This document shows, piece by piece, positions 17,597-25,416 of a stretch of DNA of 64,000 bases (its first letter is position 1; each line of letters starts with the position of its first letter). The translations under genes and the position numbers were made by a program. The DNA comes from Chersky-840 sp963794615. Its GTDB lineage: Bacteria; Actinomycetota; Acidimicrobiia; Acidimicrobiales; UBA8190. The notes under the pieces are model-generated. The model did no database searches, was not told the origin of the DNA, and was given only the letters and a program-made list of their open reading frames with translations. The stretch covers positions 744,001 through 808,000 of the forward strand of contig CAWCEP010000006.1 of assembly GCA_963794615.1 (NCBI GenBank), written 5' to 3'.

Positions 17597-18461
17597 CGCA
17601 ACCACCTCCCGTCGAGCGCCGTCCGCGAATTTCGCGCCCAGCATCCCGGAACATCCGCACTCAGAGACCCTTGACGGACATCGATGACGGTATGCAGCCT
17701 ACGCACGTTGAGGCCCTTTCGCCATGGTGGCAGGAGAGCGGTCGCCACCATGCTTTCCGCTACGGGGCATGGCTGAAGCGGCGGCACCGCTCCGAGCACC
17801 ATGAGGGCGGCCGCAGCCATCAAGGACAGATCCATCCTGTAGGAGAACTCGCTGTAGGCAGCTTCGACCACCGGTGGACGATCGAGGCGACGGCAGGGTT
17901 CTTGCTTGCTGTTGTCGCCGGACCGCTGACGATTCCAGTCGTCACCGCGGTCACGACGTCTGATCGGTACTGAGCAGCGGATGCCGATGGCCGCCAGCTG
18001 CCGTACGAGATTGTTCGTGAGCCGACCGCTCATGACGGATCCGAGCGCCACCCCCTACCCCCGCGCCGAGTTCGCGACGTGTGTTGTGGCTGAAGCCGCC
18101 ATCCCGGAATGCTCAGGAGGGATCGCCAACAGGGGCGAGGAGGTGACCGGGGCGATCGCGATGCCGACGCCGGTCCCGGCCGATCCCAGCGTCTATCCCG
18201 AGCATCGAGAGCTCCGATGTCGGGGTCGAGAACGCGTCAGCTGAGCAGCAGGCCCGTTCCAGCCATGACACCGCCAACGAGTCATCGGGACGCGTGGGCC
18301 AACCCGGCCCCTCCCGCCCGCCAGTGAGAGCCGAGGCGATCACCAATCCCGCTTCATATGCGCCGCCCATCGTGTCCGAATTCAGACTTCGTCGCTCGGG
18401 GGCCAATCCAGAACAATCGCTCCGTTTGAGCCGCGCATCACATTTTGACGATGCTGAACTC
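17597..18461. other. 865-bp stretch without a convincing gene
   Basis: Frames here are short or of implausible composition on both strands. The longest (17593-18051 minus) overlaps the LuxR start and shows no domain or usable ribosome site. The tract lies inside the tRNA island and may be decayed coding DNA. I see no promoter or repeat worth naming. Confidence 0.4.
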
Positions 18462-18716
18462 TTAGAAAGCTAGTGCGGCTCCCGTCACTCGCTCCATCTC
18501 GTCTCGAAACTCCTCTGAGATCGCTTCCGAACCATCGAGTCCATGGTCCCCGAAGGAGATGGCGATGAACTCCGGTCGACTTTCCTCGGAAGGATTATGA
18601 ATCCCAGAAATGCGTCGATCGCCGAGAAGCGGGGCAAGCACCTCTTCGTTTATGCGGCGAGTGACATCTGGCATCCGGTCTGATGCCGCGAAGAGATTGA
18701 CAAAACGGGCCTTCAC
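18462..18716 (-). CDS. Small hypothetical protein (84 aa)
   Basis: Begins MKARFVNLFAASDRMPDVTR and ends in ERVTGAALAF. Amino-acid composition is that of a real soluble protein, with balanced charge, GIHNPSEESRPEFIAISFGD in the middle and an amphipathic acidic C-terminal helix. No known domain is recognised; the alpha-beta pattern is faintly reminiscent of small ferredoxin-fold (ABM-like) proteins. It lies between the LuxR gene and the PilZ gene in the island, on the same strand as PilZ and 76 bases downstream of it, so the two could be cotranscribed. Confidence 0.5.
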   Translation of the reverse strand: MKARFVNLFAASDRMPDVTRRINEEVLAPLLGDRRISGIHNPSEESRPEFIAISFGDHGLDGSEAISEEFRDEMERVTGAALAF

Positions 18717-18792
18717 GACTTCCAGTCCCCAGGTGGGTCGGACATCTTCTCGTCTTCGTTTGTCCTGCTACGAGTTCGGGAACCTGACCTCG

Positions 18793-19146
18793 CTACCAAA
18801 CAACCCTCATCTCCTCGATCACCGCGATGATCGCTCGTTCGGTCTCAGAGAGATCGACGAATTCCATCCCCACTCGATTCTCGCCTTGCGGTCCCAGGAC
18901 GTTGTTCCTGATTTCCCCGACCAGACGGAGACTTACGGATTTCCCAACCGGCGCGTGGACTTGGACGACAATCCGGTGTCCGACCAGGTCGTCTCGCAAG
19001 TTGCCAAAGAGCTCGAGTCCCACGCCCAGGACTGAGAAGTCGATCACCGCGCAATCGCCCCACCCCGGTTGAGAGTCACCTTCGATGATGAAGGTGCCGA
19101 GCCAGCCACTGGCGGCGACCCGAGGGACGCGCCTGCGAAGTTCCAT
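18793..19146 (-). CDS. PilZ-domain protein (c-di-GMP receptor type)
   Basis: Protein of 117 residues starting MELRRRVPRVAASGW. The ATG follows a GAGGAAC ribosome site and is preferred over a longer upstream frame. The two PilZ motifs are visible: RRRVPR (RxxxR) at the N-terminus and DFSVLGVGLEL (the [D/N]xSxxG strand). HRIVVQVHAP and RVGMEFVDLSETERAII complete the barrel. Such single-domain proteins bind c-di-GMP and act through protein partners. With an EAL phosphodiesterase in the same island, and a related inverted repeat upstream of both, it probably belongs to the same signalling unit. Confidence 0.8.
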   Translation of the reverse strand: MELRRRVPRVAASGWLGTFIIEGDSQPGWGDCAVIDFSVLGVGLELFGNLRDDLVGHRIVVQVHAPVGKSVSLRLVGEIRNNVLGPQGENRVGMEFVDLSETERAIIAVIEEMRVVW

Positions 19147-19298
19147 GTTCCTCACGCCTTCTGGGAGACGATGAGTCTGGATCGGAGCGCCGAGACGGGA
19201 CGCTCGCAACACCATTCCTCCGACTCGAGGTCTCGCCTTGCTCGTAGAAGGCTAACGACACTTCGCGTCGGCGTGTGCTAGGCAACTGCCCTGTCCGC

Positions 19299-19320
19299 CT
19301 AGACAAATATCACTTTGTCT
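19299..19320. promoter_or_regulatory. Inverted repeat AGACAAA-N6-TTTGTCT upstream of the PilZ gene
   Basis: Seven-base arms at 19301-19307 and 19314-19320, with the left arm embedded in CTAGACAA (19299-19306), the same octamer as in the repeat at 16565. It is about 155 bases upstream of the PilZ start at 19146. The tract 19147-19515 otherwise contains no gene that I can support. Confidence 0.45.
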
Positions 19321-19515
19321 TGTCCGGACTTGGTTGGAGTTGAAGTACTGAGGTCTTCGCAGCGGTCTATTCATCGCAGTGCGAACTGAGGGTTGTAACT
19401 GATGAAAATGGGAGTCCGGGTCGAGGTGAAGATCCGCGCTCACGACAAAGCATTCATCGGGACTGGGCTAAGGTCCACGGGCGTTTATGCACCCATCGCT
19501 CATAGCACCGCGCTA

Positions 19516-19691
19516 GGGAGAGACCACGTGGCCGCCGGGGGAATTAGACGCACTCATCAGTTCACCTGAGGGACTGCCGGTGGCGGCGATCTTGATCGCG
19601 CTTGGGAGAGTCCACATGGCCCTCGGAGAACTAGAGGCACTCATCAGCTCACTCGAGGGGCTGCCGGTAGCGGCGATCTTGACCGAACTCC
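19516..19691 (+). repeat. Imperfect 88-bp tandem duplication at a gene start
   Basis: Copy one (19516-19603) and copy two (19604-19691) each run from GGGAGAG through a GTGGCC or ATGGCC start-like position to GCGGCGATCTTGA. They differ at scattered sites. Only copy two leads into an open PAS reading frame; copy one meets an in-frame TGA. This looks like a local duplication of the gene's 5' end followed by drift. Confidence 0.65.
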
Positions 19692-19906
19692 GCACCCACA
19701 CGTTCATCGCCGTAAACGACGGCGCCGCCGCCCTGTTCGGCTCACCGGCGAGAGACCTTGCGGGTATCGACGTCCTCTCGCGTATCGACCCCAGCGATCG
19801 AGAAGCAGCCCGTTCGGCGTACAAGGTCATGGCCGACATGGTGATCGACGTAACCTACGAGCGTCTGCGCACATTGAGTAACAGTGATGCGATGCGTGAG
19901 ACGTGA
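19616..19906 (+). pseudogene. Truncated PAS-domain protein (96 aa) next to the island's right end
   Basis: Starts MALGELEALISSLEGLPVAA. The segment ELRTHTFIAVNDGAAALFGS is a PAS N-terminus resembling the start of the PAS-LuxR protein at 16607-17596. The frame stops at 19906, before the PAS core is finished and with no output domain. The degenerate tRNA end begins 28 bases later. It may be a regulator gene truncated at the island boundary, or a small stand-alone sensor. The first is more likely given the tandem duplication of its 5' end. Confidence 0.5.
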
Positions 19907-19934
19907 TCGCATGCGATGACCAAACCTTCATCCC

Positions 19935-19977
19935 GCTACGGATCGAAAGGTTGGGCATTCGAGTCCCTCCAAGCGCG
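19935..19977 (+). repeat. Degenerate 3' copy of tRNA-Arg (attR-like)
   Basis: Covers the anticodon loop to the acceptor 3' strand of the tRNA at 10654-10727. It starts CTACGGATC and ends with TTCGAGTCCCTCCAAGCGCG, identical over 20 bases to the tRNA, with about four changes between. Nothing tRNA-like lies upstream of it, so it is not a functional gene. It marks the right boundary of the island. Confidence 0.8.
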
Positions 19978-20034
19978 GCTGACGGAGGCACGAAATCCGA
20001 GGCAATCCCCGCCGACCGACGATCTCCTTGCTGG

Positions 20035-20571
20035 CTAGCACCCACCGGTTCGAGTGTGGTCGACCACCGTCGTCAGTTGCTCGCCCCACCGGCGGGCCCG
20101 CTCGATCTCGCCGGGCAGAAGATGGCTCTTGCTGTTCACCAGGAAGCTCTCGGGTGGCACCACGACCGAAAGACCATGGCGCGAGAGTTGTCGCGCCACC
20201 GCCTTGGACGCCCGGCCTGTGAAGAGGACCCGGGAGTTGATGCGGGTGTCGAAGGCCGCCGCTTTGGCATGGCTGTCACCGACCGTCTTGAGCCACTCGC
20301 GCACTCCGGGACCCGTATCGGCACCGGGCTCGAGCACCAGGTCATTCTCCGGCTTGGCGACGCGCACCGGCGCACTGCGACGGGTCGACGGCCACGACAT
20401 GCCCCATGCGTGTGTCGGCCCGCCTACCACGACAAGGTCGAAGTCATCGAGCACAGCAGGAGCTGCGTCCACCCCGACGACGAGCGCGTCTGGGCCCAGC
20501 CCGTTCCCGATCGCCTCGGCGACCTGGCGCGTGCTACCGAACATCGATTCGTAGACGATGAGCGCTCGCAT
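20035..20571 (-). CDS. Flavodoxin-domain protein
   Basis: Protein of 178 residues beginning MRALIVYESMFGSTRQVAEA, the FMN phosphate-binding loop of flavodoxins. DDFDLVVVGGPTHAWGM follows as the second FMN loop. The ATG is fixed by a GGAGGTGG site just upstream; a longer frame has no such signal. The C-terminal half (NSRVLFTGRASKAVARQLSR, VVPPESFLVNSKSHLLPGEI) is typical of actinobacterial flavodoxin-like proteins of unknown partner. It could carry electrons or sense redox state in the dormancy-type region that begins here. A weak box-like sequence (20644-20657) lies 73 bases upstream. Confidence 0.85.
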   Translation of the reverse strand: MRALIVYESMFGSTRQVAEAIGNGLGPDALVVGVDAAPAVLDDFDLVVVGGPTHAWGMSWPSTRRSAPVRVAKPENDLVLEPGADTGPGVREWLKTVGDSHAKAAAFDTRINSRVLFTGRASKAVARQLSRHGLSVVVPPESFLVNSKSHLLPGEIERARRWGEQLTTVVDHTRTGGC

Positions 20572-20754
20572 GGGACCACCTCCAAGATTCCTCCGTATTC
20601 CGGCTTCTCGTTCCAGATTCTCACGACGACCCCGAACGGACCAGGGCCGAATGTCAACTCGGCCGACGTCATGGGGACTGCCAGCGACCGACGCACCCAT
20701 CAGGGGGCCGTCTCCCGAATTGGTCGATGCCAACGGACCGCCACCACGACGCGG

Positions 20755-20790
20755 ACGTGCCCGGCCCCCGGACTGCGGGGCCGGGCACGT
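20755..20790. terminator. Strong GC-rich stem-loop terminator
   Basis: A perfect 14-base stem, ACGTGCCCGGCCCC (20755-20768) with GGGGCCGGGCACGT (20777-20790), around an 8-base loop. It lies just past the end of the membrane-protein gene at 20813 (leftward) and before the flavodoxin promoter. No T-run follows, as is usual for actinobacterial terminators. Confidence 0.75.
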
Positions 20791-20812
20791 GTGCCCGCCT
20801 GCTATCCCGGTG

Positions 20813-21418
20813 TCAGACCGTCTCGAGCACCTTGTCGACCTGGTGCACCTGGGGGAACTCCTGGTCCTCGGGAACCCGGCGCAGGTGGAACACCCCGAGC
20901 AGCGTCAGCAGGAGCATGACGCCCGCCAGCACGAAGGAGATGATCGACGCCACCAGCGCGATCTCCCCGAACGTCGAGAAGGCATAGGCCTCGAGGAGCA
21001 GGCCCCGCAAGGTGGTGCCCTTGAAGACCGTGGCCACCTGGCCCGCCAGCTTGGCGTTGGTCGGGTCGGCCAGGGACGCCGCGCTCAGCTGGGCGTAGGT
21101 CTTGCCGCCGCCGATCTCCTGGAGGTGCACGGCGATGAAGTCATTGGCGTACACCTCGGCCTGCTGGCCCGTGACCAACGGTTGTCCCGCGTACTTGCTC
21201 ACGGTCCCGATCATCGAAGGCGTGATCTCGGTGCCGACCTTGGCATGCGCGAAGGCCGCTGCGGGCGGGAACGTGATCTGCTGCTGGGCGAGCTGGCTGT
21301 GGACGTTGCTGTTGGCGAAGTTGTAGCCCCAGAGCCCGAGAACCCCGGCGACGAGCAGGACGACGACTAGGACCGCCCCGCCAGCGCTCAGGATCATGTC
21401 GAAGGTCTTGCGTCGCAT
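20813..21418 (-). CDS. Membrane protein with extracytoplasmic loop, unknown function
   Basis: Protein of 201 residues. One membrane helix is near the N-terminus (MILSAGGAVLVVVLLVAGVL). An extracytoplasmic stretch of about 110 residues follows, rich in Ala, Gln and Thr, then a second helix (IALVASIISFVLAGVMLLLT) and a short charged C-terminus. No enzymatic motif is visible. The ATG is clear. A DosR-like box (21504-21517) lies 86 bases upstream of it, with a hairpin between, which suggests hypoxia-type regulation. The function is not known. Confidence 0.75.
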   Translation of the reverse strand: MRRKTFDMILSAGGAVLVVVLLVAGVLGLWGYNFANSNVHSQLAQQQITFPPAAAFAHAKVGTEITPSMIGTVSKYAGQPLVTGQQAEVYANDFIAVHLQEIGGGKTYAQLSAASLADPTNAKLAGQVATVFKGTTLRGLLLEAYAFSTFGEIALVASIISFVLAGVMLLLTLLGVFHLRRVPEDQEFPQVHQVDKVLETV

Positions 21419-21443
21419 GTCCGTCTCCTCTGTTATCTGCCAT

Positions 21444-21465
21444 GGCTCGGCGTCTTTGCCGAGCC
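21444..21465. promoter_or_regulatory. Hairpin in the 5' leader of the membrane-protein gene
   Basis: GGCTCGGC (21444-21451) and GCCGAGCC (21458-21465) form a perfect 8-bp stem with a 6-base loop. It lies between the box at 21504 and the start codon at 21418. It could stabilise the mRNA or attenuate it. Confidence 0.45.
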
Positions 21466-21503
21466 GCTCCTTTCACGATGCCTGACGGCCACGGTGGCGG
21501 GCA

Positions 21504-21517
21504 GGGTCGAAGGTCCC
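21504..21517. promoter_or_regulatory. DosR-like box GGGTCGAAGGTCCC
   Basis: Matches the window's recurring 14-mer GGGTCNAAGGTCCC exactly. It lies 86 bases upstream of the membrane-protein start at 21418. The mycobacterial DosR core, as I recall it, is GGGACTWWAGTCCC. Confidence 0.6.
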
Positions 21518-21663
21518 TGGTCAGGCGGGCTGATCGACCCAGAAACCCAGAGCACCGAGGTCCTGCATCCCCAGCCGGGGCGCGGATGCGGCGCTCATCG
21601 CCACCCGCCCGACCGGTGCCGAGAATCCCGTCGTCGCCGGAAGAAAGGATGCCCGCCCGGTTG

Positions 21664-24378
21664 CTAGCGGAGGTGGCGGACGTCGTCGGCTCGTGCGACG
21701 GCGTCCACCGAGATGCGCATCCGGGCGTCCACCACGAGGGCGCCGCTCGAGCTGGCGATCACCGGGTTGCAGTCGACCTCGGCGATCTCGGGGAGATCCT
21801 CGGCGAGCTGTCCGAGACGCAAGACCACATCCGTCAGCGCATCGATGTCAACGGGCGGGCTGCCCCGATAACCCCGGAGCAGCGGCGTGGCGCGCAGGCC
21901 GAGCACCATGTCACGGGCGTCGAGGTCGGTGAGCGGTGCCAGGCGTGTCACCACGTCCCCCAGGAGCTCGACGGCGGTACCCCCCAGTCCGAAGACCACT
22001 TGGGGCCCGAATTCCGCGTTCTGGACGAAACCGACGATGGTCTCGACCCCGCCGTGCACCATGGGCTGGATGACCGCTCCTTCCATGGCACCGCCGAGGG
22101 CGGCCGCCATCGCCGAGAATGCCGTCTTCACCGCATCGGGGCCGTCCACGCCGAGTCGAACGCCGCCGAGGTCACTCTTGTGGACGATCTCGGGGCCCCA
22201 GGCCTTGAGGGCGACGGGACAGCCGAGCCGGCGCGCCTCGGTTTCCGCCGCCTCGGCGTCCGGGACAAAGGTGGTCGAGACGACGCCGATCCCGTAGGCG
22301 GCGAGGATGGCCTGGGCGTCGGCCCCGGTGAGCCAACCCGATCCACTCGGACAACCGGCCGCGACCATGCGCCTGGCGTCGTTCGGGCTCGTGTTGTCGA
22401 GGACGGGGACGACGCCGAGGGGACGGGCACGCCATGCACCGTATGTGGCGGCATGGGCCAGCGCCCGGGCCGCGTTCTCGGGGTACGCGAAGCACGGTAT
22501 GGGCCGAGATGCTCCGTGCAGGATCGGGCGGATCGCGCTGACGCCCAGGAAGCTCGCCACCACCGGCTTGTTGTGACCTTCGACGGTGGCCGCGTCGACC
22601 GCCCCCACCACGGCGCGGGCGACATCGTCAGCCCGGGTCACGAGGGGCGGTGTGAAGATCACGATGACGACATCGATCTCGTCGCTGGCGAGGAGGGCGC
22701 CGAGCGCCCGCGCATACCCGTCGGCGGTCGCCGATGCGGCCAGGTCGATCGGATTGCGCACGCTGGCCCCCGGGGGCAGAAGGCCGGCGAGGACCCCCTG
22801 GAGCTCGGTGGAGAGCTCGGGCACCTCCAAACCGTGACTGATGCAGGCGTCAGCGGCGAGGACCCCGGGGCCGCCTGCGTTCCCCACGATCGTCGCCCGC
22901 CGCCCGGCGGGCACGGGTTGGTGGGCCAAGATCTCTCCCACGTCGAAGAGCTCCTCGATGGTCTCGACCCGCACCACGCCCGTCTGGCGGAACAGTGCGT
23001 CGACCGCCTGGTCCGATGAGGCCAACGCGGCAGTATGCGACGAGGCTGCTCGCGTCCCCGCTTGGGTGCGCCCGCTCTTGAGCGCCACGATGGGCTTGCT
23101 TCGACCGACGTGCCGAGCGATCCGGCTGAACTTGCGCGGGTTCCCGAACGACTCCAGGTAGAGCAGGATCACGTTGGTGGCGTCGTCCTGCTCCCACCAT
23201 TGCAACAGGTCGTTGCCGCTGACGTCGGCCTTGTTGCCCATCGACACGAAGCTGGACAAGCCGAGGTCCCGGGCGACCGCCTCACCCAGGATGGCGATAC
23301 CGAGCCCTCCGGACTGCGACGCGAACCCAGCATCACCGAACAGCGGTGTCTCGGGTGCGAAGGTGGCGTTCATCGACACGCTCGGGCTCGTGTTGATGAT
23401 CCCGAAGCAGTTGGGGCCCACCATGCGCATGCCGTGGCTGTGGGCCAGTGCTGCCAGTGCATGCTGGGCATCGGCTCCCTGCGCACCCCGTTCCGCGAAG
23501 CCGGCGGTGATGACGACCAACGACGACACACCCTTCGCCCCGCATTCCGCGATGGCCTGGGCAACGGCGGGCTCCGGCACGGCGATCACGGCCAGGTCGA
23601 CGTCGTCGGGGATGGCCCCCACGCTTGGCCAGCACGGAACACTGGCGACATGGGAGGCGGCGGGATTTACCGGATAGACGGGGCCTTCGAACCCACCGGC
23701 AAGCAGGTTGCGCAGCAGTTCGTGGCCGATCGTTCCGCGCTGACGCCCTGCGCCGATCACCGCGATGGCGTGGGGCTCGAGGAGCCGACCGATGGACCGG
23801 ATGACCGCCGTGCGGTCCCGGGCGTCGGCGGCGGCACGGGCTTCGGGAGTGGCCTCGATATCGAGCACGACCCTCATCACTTCGGCACTGCGTTGGTACT
23901 GACGGACGAATCCCGCTTCGGCGAAGACATTGAGCATCTTGTGATTCTCCGACAGGGTGTCCGCCGCGAACTGCCGTATGCCATGGCGCCGGGCTTCACT
24001 GGCCAGATGTTCGAGCAGGATCGTCCCGATGCCGTGGCCCTGGTAGCCGTCGTCGACCAGAAACGCCACTTCGGCGTCGTCCCGCCCCGGCTCGCGGTAG
24101 TACTGGGCGACGGCGACGATCCTGTCGTGGACCTCGGCGATGAGGACGACGACGTCGACCCCGTCGGGGTGGGTGAGCTCCTCGATCTCCTTCGGGGACA
24201 TCTGGGGATGAGGGCCGAAGTACCGCATCACGATGGTCTCGTGGCTGAGGCGCGCATAGAAGGCACCGACCGCCGGGGCGTCTTCGGGTGTGATGACGCG
24301 GACGTGCGCAGTCGTGCCGTCGGTCAACAACACATCGACCCCCGGTGGCGAAACCTCGACGTCCATCATGTCCAGCAT
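21664..24378 (-). CDS. GNAT acetyltransferase fused to NDP-forming acyl-CoA synthetase (Pat-type lysine acetyltransferase)
   Basis: About 904 residues. An N-terminal GNAT domain (roughly 15-180) shows VAFLVDDGYQGHGIGTILLEHL, the acetyl-CoA loop. It is followed by the ADP-forming acetyl-CoA synthetase architecture: IAVIGAGRQRGTIGHELLRN (CoA-binding), GPNCFGIINT, SSHTAALASS, then an ATP-grasp part (PVALKAWGPEIVHKSDLGGV). Proteins of this layout acetylate lysines, classically to inactivate acetyl-CoA synthetase, and the synthetase part often serves as an allosteric sensor. An ATG at 24378 is chosen because it leaves a promoter gap to the divergent PPOX gene; one at 24369 is also possible. Its role here may be to tune acetate metabolism in step with the phosphoketolase-acetate kinase pair. 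Confidence 0.88.
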   Translation of the reverse strand: MLDMMDVEVSPPGVDVLLTDGTTAHVRVITPEDAPAVGAFYARLSHETIVMRYFGPHPQMSPKEIEELTHPDGVDVVVLIAEVHDRIVAVAQYYREPGRDDAEVAFLVDDGYQGHGIGTILLEHLASEARRHGIRQFAADTLSENHKMLNVFAEAGFVRQYQRSAEVMRVVLDIEATPEARAAADARDRTAVIRSIGRLLEPHAIAVIGAGRQRGTIGHELLRNLLAGGFEGPVYPVNPAASHVASVPCWPSVGAIPDDVDLAVIAVPEPAVAQAIAECGAKGVSSLVVITAGFAERGAQGADAQHALAALAHSHGMRMVGPNCFGIINTSPSVSMNATFAPETPLFGDAGFASQSGGLGIAILGEAVARDLGLSSFVSMGNKADVSGNDLLQWWEQDDATNVILLYLESFGNPRKFSRIARHVGRSKPIVALKSGRTQAGTRAASSHTAALASSDQAVDALFRQTGVVRVETIEELFDVGEILAHQPVPAGRRATIVGNAGGPGVLAADACISHGLEVPELSTELQGVLAGLLPPGASVRNPIDLAASATADGYARALGALLASDEIDVVIVIFTPPLVTRADDVARAVVGAVDAATVEGHNKPVVASFLGVSAIRPILHGASRPIPCFAYPENAARALAHAATYGAWRARPLGVVPVLDNTSPNDARRMVAAGCPSGSGWLTGADAQAILAAYGIGVVSTTFVPDAEAAETEARRLGCPVALKAWGPEIVHKSDLGGVRLGVDGPDAVKTAFSAMAAALGGAMEGAVIQPMVHGGVETIVGFVQNAEFGPQVVFGLGGTAVELLGDVVTRLAPLTDLDARDMVLGLRATPLLRGYRGSPPVDIDALTDVVLRLGQLAEDLPEIAEVDCNPVIASSSGALVVDARMRISVDAVARADDVRHLR

Positions 24379-24497
24379 CGCCGTGGGATCGGGTCTCCAC
24401 AAGTGGCGAATGCCCCGAGAGTTGGAATGGCCCGTCCTGACACGGAAAAGGCCGTTGGGCCCTGGACTGACCCGAGACGGTGCGCGCAAGGTGCGAT

Positions 24498-24947
24498 ATG
24501 GCCCCATTGGCATCCCACGAAGCGAATTTCTCTCTGGTCGAGCTAGACCGGGCGGAGTGTCTGGAGCTCTTGCACAACGCGGGGATAGGGCGGGTCGTCC
24601 TGAGCGTCAAGTGCATCCCGGTCGCCCTCCCCGTCAACGTCTCCACGCTCGACGGCGACGTCGTCTTTGCCACCGACAAGGGCTCCAAATTCGACGCCGC
24701 CTTTCTGGGCATGGTCGTGAGCGTCGAGGTCGACGGCTTCGACCGCATCTACCACACGGGCTGGAGTGTCCTCGTCACCGGGATCGCCGAGCTGCTCACT
24801 GATCCGAGCGACATCGATCGGGCCCGCCACATGCCCATACAGCCGTGGGCCCCCGGGGCCCACCCGTTCTTCGTACGTGTCCCCTCGACGGTCGTCTCGG
24901 GACGCCGTATCGCGTGGGAAACGCCTCCTCGAGTGCACGCGCCGTGA
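24498..24947 (+). CDS. Pyridoxamine 5'-phosphate oxidase-like (PPOX split-barrel) protein
   Basis: Protein of 149 residues. LDRAECLELLHNAGIGRVVL and the beta-rich core (PVALPVNVSTLDGDVVFATDKG, SVEVDGFDRIYHTGWSVLVTG) are typical of the PPOX family that binds FMN or F420. The family in actinobacteria includes F420-dependent reductases and heme-binding proteins, so the cofactor cannot be fixed by eye. It is divergent from the Pat-type gene and overlaps the downstream CBS gene by 4 bp (GTGA). It is the first of three related proteins in the window; the others are at 39438 and 39976. Confidence 0.82.
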   Translation: MAPLASHEANFSLVELDRAECLELLHNAGIGRVVLSVKCIPVALPVNVSTLDGDVVFATDKGSKFDAAFLGMVVSVEVDGFDRIYHTGWSVLVTGIAELLTDPSDIDRARHMPIQPWAPGAHPFFVRVPSTVVSGRRIAWETPPRVHAP

Positions 24948-25402
24948 CGACCGACGAGGGCGAAGACCCTGATCAGAAGGAGGTTCAGCGAATTCCCGCC
25001 CGGGTCCCGGCTCGGGTGGACAGCCTCGCCAGCCTGCGCGTCGTGACGCAACGCATGCTGGAGTCGGGGGTGGGGGCGGTCCTGGTGGAAAGCCCCCTGG
25101 GCCCGGTCGGGCTCGTGAGCGCCAACGACGTCATCGAAGCAATCGCCGGTGGCGCCGACCCCGACACGGTGTGGGCCGGCGAGGTCGCCCGGCCGCCACC
25201 TCGGATCGTGAGCTGCCGGCAACATCCGGCGGTGGTGGGCGAGGAGATGGCCGCGTCCCGGCTCGAGATCGTCGCCGTGGTCGACGGGGTTGCTCCGGTG
25301 GCGCTGGCGTCTGCCCTCGACGTCCTGGATGCGGTCCTGCGCGCCGCCAGGGAGGGCGCCGGCAGTTCCCGATCCCCAGGGGTCGGCAGTCCCTCACCCT
25401 GA
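24944..25402 (+). CDS. CBS-domain protein
   Basis: Protein of 152 residues starting at a GTG that overlaps the PPOX stop. Two CBS-like halves are visible: LRVVTQRMLESGVGAVLVESPLGPVGLVSANDVIEAIAGG, and a second half with the pattern EEMAASRLEIVAVVDGVAPVALASALDVLDAV. Such proteins bind adenine nucleotides and sense energy state. Hypoxic response protein 1 of M. tuberculosis is a CBS protein in the DosR regulon, which fits this neighbourhood. The 3' end faces the universal stress protein gene. Confidence 0.8.
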   Translation: MTTDEGEDPDQKEVQRIPARVPARVDSLASLRVVTQRMLESGVGAVLVESPLGPVGLVSANDVIEAIAGGADPDTVWAGEVARPPPRIVSCRQHPAVVGEEMAASRLEIVAVVDGVAPVALASALDVLDAVLRAAREGAGSSRSPGVGSPSP

Positions 25403-25416
25403 ACAGTGGCCGTGTC

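Larger units (their letters stand above)
10654..19977. mobile_element. Degenerate tRNA-Arg-integrated genomic island
   Basis: The left end is the intact tRNA-Arg gene. The right end (19935-19977) is a copy of its 3' part, with the last 20 bases (TTCGAGTCCCTCCAAGCGCG) identical and a few changes further in. A vestige of a tyrosine recombinase lies just inside the left end. GC content inside is visibly lower than outside, and long stretches are non-coding. The cargo is signalling genes: cyclase-ATPase, PAS-EAL, PAS-LuxR, PilZ and a truncated PAS gene. This is the usual layout of an element inserted into a tRNA 3' end. Loss of the integrase suggests it is now fixed. Confidence 0.75.

Noticed and set aside
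17593..18051. Leftward frame of 152 codons upstream of the LuxR gene
   Set aside because: It overlaps the ribosome site and start of the LuxR gene, has no recognisable motif, and its codon pattern is not convincing.
19935..19977. Second functional tRNA gene
   Set aside because: Only the 3' part is present, with changes in the arms and no 5' acceptor strand or D-arm, so it is an attachment-site remnant.
24441..24475. GGCCGTTGGGCCCT and nearby GC blocks between the Pat-type and PPOX genes as a box
   Set aside because: The centre does not fit the motif, and GC-rich sequence gives such matches easily.
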